From Firmicutes bacterium UBA3941 (GTDB lineage Bacteria > Bacillota > Clostridia > Caldicoprobacterales > UBA3941): a DNA stretch of 18,902 nt. The notes under the pieces were generated by a model, which saw only the letters and a program-made list of their open reading frames with translations, did no database searches and was not told the origin of the DNA. Shown in pieces: positions 13,851-18,902 of this stretch (within the stretch, counting starts at the first letter, position 1; each line of letters starts with the position of its first letter). The stretch is taken from positions 1 to 18,902 of the forward strand of contig DGDX01000124.1 of NCBI GenBank assembly GCA_002385665.1, in the 5' to 3' direction. The position numbers and the translations under genes are program-made.

Positions 13851-14846
13851 ATGAGATTGTTTATTTCAGGTTATAGTGTTGGAGAGACCTATACAATTGG
13901 TATGTACGACTTAGGTGAAGAAGGCAAGGAAAAGAAATTGTTGTGGAGCAGCGATGTAGAGAACCCTTCATACCTTGCCTACCATGACAACATGTTGTTT
14001 GGCATCACCGAAAAAGGACGTGGAAACAATGTGTGTATGTTCATGGAGGATGGAGATGGTTATAGGCTGGTAGATACAAGGGCATTGGAAGGAAACGGCT
14101 TGTGTCATATTACCTACCTACCAAATAACAGCACTTTGGTGGGCAGCTGTTACGGAAGTGGAGATATATTTTCAATAGGAGTGGACAAGCAGGGCTTCGG
14201 GGAACTTCACAGTATGCTAAGGCAGGGTGGGGAAACCAAGGAAACTACCAGAGCCCATAGTGCCATTTCGGATCCGGAAGAAAAAAGAGTTTATTCTGCT
14301 AACATAGCCCTTGATAGGATCTATGTCTATGGTGTAGACAAAGGGGTCCTTGAGGAAATTGAATACTTCCAGCTGGACAAGGGTGAGGGACCAAGGCATA
14401 TAGCCCTATATCCTGAGCTAGATCTTATCTATATCATCACCGAATACTCCAATAAGATAATTATCCTCAAAAGTGGAGAGGCAGGCTTTGAAGTAATCCA
14501 AAGCATCAGCACTCTACCCGAGGGTTTTGAAGGTGAGAGCTTCTGTTCTACCCTATGTTTTTCAAAGGATAGGAAATTCCTATATGGGGCAAATCGTGGA
14601 GCCAACACCATTGGAATATTTAAGGTGGCAGAGGATGGCACCCTGGAGAAAATAGGTGATAGTTCCTGTTTTGGAAACTGGCCACGGCATATGGATCTAT
14701 TCGGCGACGACAGGTTTATTACCATAACCAATGAGAGAAGCGGTGAAGTGGTAATAGCTGAAAGGGACGAAAAAACCGGTCTCATAGGAGAAGCAATAAA
14801 CAGGATCGAATTTGGTAGGCCAAGTTTTGTAGTGGAAAAGCTGTAA
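13851..14846 (+). CDS. Lactonase family protein (6-phosphogluconolactonase-like beta-propeller)
   Basis: Cytoplasmic seven-bladed beta-propeller of the YkgB/Pgl lactonase family. 331 aa, slightly shorter than the E. coli and B. subtilis relatives. The family features are successive blade strands such as NPSYLAYHDNMLFGITE (about 44-60), the blade with NNSTLVGSCYGSGDI, AHSAISDPEEKRVYSAN, GEGPRHIALYPELDLIYIIT (about 179-198), FSKDRKFLYGANRGANTIGIF and GNWPRHMDL. The two R-H-containing blade motifs, GPRH and WPRH, are typical. No signal peptide. AGGAGG lies just before the ATG at 13851. Whether it truly hydrolyses 6-phosphogluconolactone or another lactone cannot be told; no pentose-phosphate gene is adjacent. 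It is followed by acpS after 77 bases without a terminator. Confidence 0.85.
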   Translation: MRLFISGYSVGETYTIGMYDLGEEGKEKKLLWSSDVENPSYLAYHDNMLFGITEKGRGNNVCMFMEDGDGYRLVDTRALEGNGLCHITYLPNNSTLVGSCYGSGDIFSIGVDKQGFGELHSMLRQGGETKETTRAHSAISDPEEKRVYSANIALDRIYVYGVDKGVLEEIEYFQLDKGEGPRHIALYPELDLIYIITEYSNKIIILKSGEAGFEVIQSISTLPEGFEGESFCSTLCFSKDRKFLYGANRGANTIGIFKVAEDGTLEKIGDSSCFGNWPRHMDLFGDDRFITITNERSGEVVIAERDEKTGLIGEAINRIEFGRPSFVVEKL

Positions 14847-14923
14847 GTTAATTGACATAAAAGGTTAGGGTAATGAAATGGGTTGAAGGATATTTAGTAA
14901 TTTCGTATTAAAGAGGTGGCATT

Positions 14924-15289
14924 TTGGTATTAGGGATTGGGATAGATATTATCGAAATCCGTAGGATCTCCAAGGCCATGGATAATCCCGTATTTATGGA
15001 TAAAATTTATACTCCCGGAGAACAGGAGTATATAAGAACCAGGAAAAACAATCCTAGCACCGCGGCGGGTTACTTTGCTGCAAAAGAAGCCGCCGCGAAG
15101 GCGCTAGGCACGGGTTTTGGTTGGGTTAAATGGACGGAGATCGAGATTATACGCGATGAAAATGGAAAGCCCTGTATGAAACTCTATGGAAATGCAAAAA
15201 GTGTTATGGAGGATATGGGTGGGAAGACCATCCTGGTATCAATCTCCCATTCCAGGGAAAATGCCATTGCAGAGGTTTTAATCTGTTAG
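14924..15289 (+). CDS. acpS: Holo-[acyl-carrier-protein] synthase
   Basis: Transfers 4'-phosphopantetheine from CoA to the serine of apo-acyl carrier protein, activating it for fatty acid synthesis. 121 aa, the normal AcpS length. The N-terminal GIGIDIIEIRRI carries the Mg2+-binding Asp8, and FAAKEAAAKALGTG (51-64) carries Glu55 with the CoA-binding region; the C-terminus has the SISHSRENAIAEV motif. The start is a TTG at 14924 behind AAGAGGTGG. The stop codon lies 12 bases before the ATG of the NAD(P)H-hydrate repair gene, so the two are translationally close. The acpS, repair enzyme, lipoprotein, toxin-antitoxin order is that of the Bacillus acpS-ydcC-alr-ndoAI-ndoA region with alterations. 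Confidence 0.95.
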   Translation: MVLGIGIDIIEIRRISKAMDNPVFMDKIYTPGEQEYIRTRKNNPSTAAGYFAAKEAAAKALGTGFGWVKWTEIEIIRDENGKPCMKLYGNAKSVMEDMGGKTILVSISHSRENAIAEVLIC

Positions 15290-15301
15290 GGGTGATTGGA
15301 T

Positions 15302-16876
15302 ATGTATGTGGTTACACCTGAAGAGATGCGGGGAATAGACAATAGGACAATAACGGAGTTTGGGATTCCGGGTATAGTGCTTATGGAGAATGCAGCGATC
15401 AGGACTGTTGATGTTATAGAGAGGGAATACCCGGACCTATATAAGAGTGGCAGAGTATTAGTGCTTGTCGGAGGGGGTAACAACGGCGGAGACGGATTAG
15501 CCATTGCAAGGCATTTAATGCTAAAAGGAGCTAGCGTTAAGGCTGCTCTTTTTGTAAATGAGGACAAGTTTGTGGGGGATGCCAAGGCAAATTATGATAT
15601 CTACAGGGCATTAGGTGGTAAATGCCTCTTTATTCAGGACAACCCTGGGTATTTGCAGGAATTGGACAGCTGTATAGGAAAAGCCGACTTAATAATTGAC
15701 AGTATTTTCGGGACCGGATTGTCAAGGGATATAGAGGGTACTGTATCCGATGTCATAGAAAGGGTAAATAGATCGCCTGTACCCGTAGTAGCGGTGGATA
15801 TTCCAACGGGTATAAGCGGTGTAAACGGACGGATAATGGGCACAGCCATTAGGGCTGATTATACTGTCACTTTTGGCAATATTAAAAGGGGGCACCTATT
15901 CTATCCCGGCCGGGAATATTCCGGTAAACTCTTTGTATCCCCAATCAGCCTGCCCCGGTGCAGTGCTGAATCCATAGGGGTTAAGACCTTTACCCTGGAT
16001 GATGGGGAGGTATCCAAAGGTTTAAAGGAAAGGCCTAAAGATGGACATAAGGGTACCTTCGGCAAGGTGGGGGTAATTGCAGGTTCCTTGGGTATGACAG
16101 GGGCTGCATGTCTTACATCCATGGCTGCCCTTAAAGGCGGCGCAGGGCTTGTAACTCTAGGCTGTCCTGTTAGCCTTATGCCTATATACCAAAGCAAGAT
16201 GACCGAGGTCATGACATATCCTTTGGAAGATGGGGGAGCAGGTTATCTAACCGGGGACGCCATACCCTCTGTCCAAGACTTTCTGAGGGATAAGGATGTC
16301 CTGGCTATTGGACCGGGGCTAGGACCAAAATGCCATGGTTTAGAAATTTTAAGGTATATTTTAGACCATTTTGATATATCCATAATAATGGATGCAGATG
16401 CCCTCAATCATATATCTAAGGACCTGGGGTTATTCCCCGCCTATAAAGGATCCATAGTTATAACGCCCCATCCCGGAGAAATGGCCAGATTGACGGGAAT
16501 GGATATAGAAGAGATTACTAATTCGCCTATAGATGTTGCAACAAACTTTGCTAAGGAAATGGGGGTAGTTGTACTGCTAAAAGGAGCCACCACCGTAGTA
16601 GCCCATCCTGATGGGAGGATATATTTAAATTCTACAGGGAATCCTGGAATGGCTACGGGAGGGAGCGGGGATGTCCTGACAGGGCTGATAGCCGCTTTGG
16701 TTGCCCAGGGTTATTCTACTTACGATGCTGCCGTCTATGGAAGCTTTATTCATGGTAGAGCCGGGGATTATGCCATGAAAAAATGGGGTGAGGCCGGATT
16801 GGTGGCAGGGGACATATTGAATGAGATACCATTGGTCTTTAAGGATATGTATAGACTAAAAAAGGCGACAAAGTGA
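15302..16876 (+). CDS. nnr: Bifunctional NAD(P)H-hydrate epimerase / ADP-dependent dehydratase
   Basis: Repairs damaged NAD(P)H: the N-terminal epimerase interconverts the R and S hydrates, the C-terminal domain dehydrates the S form using ADP. 524 aa. Epimerase (YjeF-N) domain about 1-215: GGGNNGGDGLAIARHL (57 on), DSIFGTGLSRDIEG, AVDIPTGISG with Asp166. Dehydratase (YjeF-C, ribokinase fold) domain about 230-510: GTFGKVGVIAGS, KGGAGLVTLG, AIGPGLG, DADALNH, ITPHPGEMARL, and GGSGDVLTG with Asp457. The start is set at the ATG at 15302: the ribosome site AGGGGTGAT directly abuts the upstream in-frame TTG at 15296 and cannot serve it. It is 12 bases from acpS and 49 bases before the lipoprotein. 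Complete, with no missing motif seen. Confidence 0.95.
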   Translation: MYVVTPEEMRGIDNRTITEFGIPGIVLMENAAIRTVDVIEREYPDLYKSGRVLVLVGGGNNGGDGLAIARHLMLKGASVKAALFVNEDKFVGDAKANYDIYRALGGKCLFIQDNPGYLQELDSCIGKADLIIDSIFGTGLSRDIEGTVSDVIERVNRSPVPVVAVDIPTGISGVNGRIMGTAIRADYTVTFGNIKRGHLFYPGREYSGKLFVSPISLPRCSAESIGVKTFTLDDGEVSKGLKERPKDGHKGTFGKVGVIAGSLGMTGAACLTSMAALKGGAGLVTLGCPVSLMPIYQSKMTEVMTYPLEDGGAGYLTGDAIPSVQDFLRDKDVLAIGPGLGPKCHGLEILRYILDHFDISIIMDADALNHISKDLGLFPAYKGSIVITPHPGEMARLTGMDIEEITNSPIDVATNFAKEMGVVVLLKGATTVVAHPDGRIYLNSTGNPGMATGGSGDVLTGLIAALVAQGYSTYDAAVYGSFIHGRAGDYAMKKWGEAGLVAGDILNEIPLVFKDMYRLKKATK

Positions 16877-16925
16877 TGGCTGTCTGCTAAGGATCATTTT
16901 CATAACATGTATGGGGGGATGGTGT

Positions 16926-17543
16926 TTGAAGGCTTTTAGATTTGCTTTGATCCTTGGATTGGCGCTTTGTTTGACGGGATGCAAGGGAAGAACGCCGGAA
17001 GATACCTTTATTGCCGCACAGCAAGCGTTGGTAAGCCTGGAAAGCTATTCTGCCACCCTCACATATAGGGTTATGGACGATGAGGAGACGAGGGAGTATC
17101 GCTTTAATCAATGGGTAAGTATGCCCCATTCCTTTAAGATTATACTAATTACACCGGATAATCTGGCAGGAAAGATCATTGTAAGCAATGGTAAAGAAAT
17201 ATTGATAGAGCATTCTAAGGTAGAGGACTCCATAAAATTTAATGTTAAGTCCCTGGAGCAACAGAGGCCCTTATTCATAGGAGATTTTCTAAATTCCTAC
17301 TTATTATCAGAGGAAGTGGGTAAAAGGATTCATATGGAAGAAGACGTAGAGTATGTGATCCTAACCTGCCCAGCTATGGACAACAAGGCCCTTGGGAACA
17401 GTCAGGAACTATGGCTCAGGGCGCCGAAGATGACCCCTGTCAAATTGATTAATTATAACGCTGACGAAGATATATCCAGTCTGATTCTTTTTGAAGAATT
17501 TGATAGGAGTTGGAAACCGGAGGAGAATTTCTTTGATCTGTGA
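16926..17543 (+). CDS. LolA-like lipoprotein, YdcC/GerS-type by position
   Basis: Extracytoplasmic lipoprotein of about 205 aa. The signal peptide KAFRFALILGLALCLTGC ends in lipobox LTGC with Cys19. After it TPEDTFIAAQQALVSLESYS and SATLTYRV, then FNQWVSMPHSFKIILITPDN with an ensuing LAGKIIVSNGKEI, resemble the half-barrel of LolA/outer-membrane-lipoprotein-sorting proteins. In Bacillus this place next to acpS holds ydcC, and in C. difficile the comparable gene before alr2 is gerS, a lipoprotein needed for cortex hydrolysis in germination. Assignment to that role is inference from position and form. The start is taken as TTG at 16926, spaced from GGGGGG (16913-16918); an in-frame ATG at 16911 would add five residues and lacks its own ribosome site. 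Firmicutes have no Lol outer membrane route, so lipoprotein sorting is unlikely. Confidence 0.72.
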   Translation: MKAFRFALILGLALCLTGCKGRTPEDTFIAAQQALVSLESYSATLTYRVMDDEETREYRFNQWVSMPHSFKIILITPDNLAGKIIVSNGKEILIEHSKVEDSIKFNVKSLEQQRPLFIGDFLNSYLLSEEVGKRIHMEEDVEYVILTCPAMDNKALGNSQELWLRAPKMTPVKLINYNADEDISSLILFEEFDRSWKPEENFFDL

Positions 17544-17566
17544 TGTTAAGATGATTCCAAATTCTG

Positions 17567-17595
17567 TTGCCAAACGATATGTTTTGGGATATAAT
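17567..17595 (+). promoter_or_regulatory. Promoter of the MazEF-type toxin-antitoxin operon
   Basis: TTGCCA (17567-17572), 17 bases, perfect TATAAT (17590-17595). Transcription would begin near 17602, about 48 bases before the antitoxin start. Confidence 0.75.
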
Positions 17596-17598
17596 GTT

Positions 17599-17639
17599 GC
17601 ATATATGCTAGGAACGTAACCTATCATATATATATTAGG
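17599..17639 (+). promoter_or_regulatory. Two palindromic AT-rich elements at the mazEF start, candidate operators
   Basis: GCATATATGC (17599-17608) is a perfect 10-base palindrome at the predicted transcription start. A second, imperfect one runs from CCTAT at 17620 to TTAGG at 17639, next to the ribosome site. Ribbon-helix-helix antitoxins commonly bind such sites to repress their own operon; binding here is inference. Confidence 0.35.
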
Positions 17640-17649
17640 AGGTGCTGTC

Positions 17650-17925
17650 TTGGCTGAGCTGAAAAAAATATTAGTTAGTTTGCCCGACAGTTTGTTACGG
17701 GAAGTGGATGAAATTGTGGCTATGGGAAAGAAAAACAGAAGCGAATTTATCAGGGAAGCAATGAGGCTCTATATTAGGGAGAGACAGAAAATCGAGATAC
17801 GTGAGAAGATGAAAAAGGGTTATGAAGAGATGGCCAGGATCAATTCAGAATTGACAGAAGAGGGAGCAAATTCTGATATTGAAGCCTTGGAAAGATATGA
17901 AGCCGTATTGACTGGGCGTGAGTAG
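17650..17925 (+). CDS. ndoAI: Ribbon-helix-helix antitoxin, EndoAI/MazE type
   Basis: Antitoxin that neutralises the downstream MazF/EndoA ribonuclease and usually represses its own operon. 91 aa. The N-terminal ribbon strand [20 protein letters not shown] and following [19 protein letters not shown] (about 1-45) form the CopG/RHH DNA-binding fold. The C-terminal, charged tail (about 50-91, [22 protein letters not shown]) is the region that wraps the toxin. The start is TTG at 17650 behind AGGAGGTG (17637-17644). Its stop lies four bases before the toxin ATG, so the genes are translationally coupled. It has its own promoter here, while alanine racemase, normally just upstream, is missing. Confidence 0.9.
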   Translation: MAELKKILVSLPDSLLREVDEIVAMGKKNRSEFIREAMRLYIRERQKIEIREKMKKGYEEMARINSELTEEGANSDIEALERYEAVLTGRE

Positions 17926-17929
17926 CGTT

Positions 17930-18277
17930 ATGATAAAGAGGGGAGATATTTATTATGCAGACTTGAGTCCAGTAGTGGGGTCCGAACAGGGCGGTGTCCG
18001 ACCGGTATTGGTTGTGCAAAACGATATTGGAAACAGATACAGTCCTACTATAATAGTCGCCGCTATTACATCCCAAATACACAAGGGTAAACTACCCACA
18101 CATATTGAAATCAGTGCCTCTGAATATGGTTTACCTAAGGACTCTGTTATTTTGCTAGAGCAAATTAGAACCATCGATAAGAGAAGGCTAAAGGAAAAGA
18201 TCGGGTTTCTAGCTCCGGAAACCATGAGTAAAGTTGATGAAGGTCTTCAGATAAGTTTTGGCTTAATTGATATATAA
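17930..18277 (+). CDS. ndoA: MazF/EndoA mRNA interferase toxin
   Basis: Sequence-specific endoribonuclease that cleaves mRNA in the cell when freed from its antitoxin; the B. subtilis homologue cuts at UACAU (target in this organism not known). 115 aa, close to the 116 aa B. subtilis NdoA and alignable over its whole length: [72 protein letters not shown]. Catalytic residues Arg25 and Thr48 of the B. subtilis toxin correspond to Arg24 and Thr47 here, so it should be active. The ATG at 17930 is chosen because it matches the family's start; an in-frame GTG at 17918 would overlap the antitoxin end. A terminator follows. Confidence 0.96.
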   Translation: MIKRGDIYYADLSPVVGSEQGGVRPVLVVQNDIGNRYSPTIIVAAITSQIHKGKLPTHIEISASEYGLPKDSVILLEQIRTIDKRRLKEKIGFLAPETMSKVDEGLQISFGLIDI

Positions 18278-18280
18278 TCG

Positions 18281-18306
18281 GATTGCATTATTGCAATCTT
18301 TTTTTT
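18281..18306 (+). terminator. Intrinsic terminator after mazF/ndoA
   Basis: GATTGCA, loop TTAT, TGCAATC then eight T residues. It begins three bases after the toxin stop codon and closes the toxin-antitoxin unit. Confidence 0.93.
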
Positions 18307-18338
18307 AAAGAAAATCATTTTTAATATAGGTGCAGATT

Positions 18339-18902
18339 ATGGTGAAAAGGTCCGTATATACCGATTACATATTTATAGTGTTGGGCTCTTTGGTTACCGC
18401 CTTAGCCTTTAACCTTTTCTTGATTCCCCATAAGATAGCCCCCGGGGGTATCAGTGGTATTTCTACCATAATATATTATATTACCAAGGGCAGAATACCC
18501 GTCGGTATTAGCATGCTTGGATTAAACATCCCCCTATTTATAATAGGAATTAAGGAGATGGGACGTGGATTCGGCCTTAAGACCTTAATTGCTACTTTCT
18601 TGATGTCATTGTTTATTGACATTATAAAGGTTCCATCCGTAACGGACGAGCCGATACTTGCCTCAATATATGGCGGGGTTGTCATGGGGATAGGACTTGG
18701 TATGGTCTTTAAAGGTAATGCGACCACGGGAGGTACGGATCTATTTGCAAAAATAATTCACAAGTATTTTCATTTCATAGGGGTCGGTTGGGTGCTCTTT
18801 GTAATTGACTCCCTGGTGGTCCTGGGAGCTGCCATCGTTTTTGGTCCGACCCTTGCCCTGTATGCCCTGGTTTCCCTGTATTTGAGTACCAAGCTCATCG
18901 AC
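18339..18902 (+). CDS. YitT family membrane protein (3' truncated by the window)
   Basis: Polytopic membrane protein of the YitT (DUF161, often with C-terminal DUF2179) family, function poorly known. The frame stays open from the ATG at 18339 to the window end, 188 codons. It reads MVKRSVYTDYIFIVLGSLVT, AFNLFLIPHKIAPGGISGIS (a family hallmark), LNIPLFIIGIKEMG, GGVVMGIGLGMVFKGNATTG with GTDLFAKIIHK, then a further membrane pair ending FGPTLALYALVSLYLSTKLI. AGGTG lies about eight bases before the ATG. The full family protein is roughly 280-290 aa, so about a third, including the cytoplasmic DUF2179 domain, is outside the window. It follows the mazEF terminator and is probably a separate transcript. 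Confidence 0.9.
   Translation, partial: MVKRSVYTDYIFIVLGSLVTALAFNLFLIPHKIAPGGISGISTIIYYITKGRIPVGISMLGLNIPLFIIGIKEMGRGFGLKTLIATFLMSLFIDIIKVPSVTDEPILASIYGGVVMGIGLGMVFKGNATTGGTDLFAKIIHKYFHFIGVGWVLFVIDSLVVLGAAIVFGPTLALYALVSLYLSTKLID

Noticed and set aside
14852..14880. TTGACA at 14852 as the acpS promoter
   Set aside because: Perfect -35 hexamer but no -10 box at 16-19 bases spacing, so not annotated as a promoter.

Overview
The window looks like chromosomal DNA of a Gram-positive, probably clostridial (anaerobic, spore-former-like) member of the Bacillota. The reasons are the strong AGGAGG-type ribosome binding sites, frequent TTG and GTG starts, lipoprotein signal peptides in place of soluble periplasmic proteins, a sugar ABC transporter of the LplB/LplC type without its own ATPase, and an acpS / YdcC-GerS-like lipoprotein / ndoAI-ndoA neighbourhood that matches the Bacillus and Clostridium layout. 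The taxonomic call is inference; no rRNA or other marker is present.

Layout. (1) 1-3149: the end of a carbohydrate uptake operon on the + strand: a 5'-truncated permease, a second permease and an extracellular solute-binding lipoprotein, closed by a clear intrinsic terminator. A perfect 10-bp hairpin lies between the permeases and the binding-protein gene. (2) 3238-8836: a MATE exporter with a strong promoter and a structured leader, then a membrane-fusion lipoprotein and a 954-aa FtsX-type ABC permease that form a MacAB/YknXYZ-like pair with no ATPase gene beside them. (3) 8911-10722: L-fucose isomerase with all three metal ligands, standing alone without fucK or fucA. (4) 10745-11053: a compact unit of promoter, hairpins, a 55-aa membrane peptide (10831-10998) and a strong terminator. 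The peptide is built from two copies of an LLFFFLLLV segment and is the least explained gene in the window. (5) 11183-12286: a GT28 glycolipid glycosyltransferase, convergent with aroC (chorismate synthase, - strand, 12499-13602). (6) 13851-18277: a lactonase-family beta-propeller protein, acpS, the bifunctional NAD(P)H-hydrate repair enzyme, a LolA-like lipoprotein related in position and form to YdcC/GerS, then a MazEF-type toxin-antitoxin pair with its own strong promoter and terminator. The alanine racemase gene that normally sits between the lipoprotein and mazEF is absent. (7) 18339 to the window end: a YitT-family membrane protein, truncated by the window.

No insertion sequence, CRISPR array, tRNA, rRNA or phage gene was seen. 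Most of the window is ordinary housekeeping and transport content. The points most worth follow-up are the duplicated 55-aa membrane peptide, the missing alr, the structured MATE leader, the ATPase-less exporter pair and the palindromic candidate operators at mazEF.
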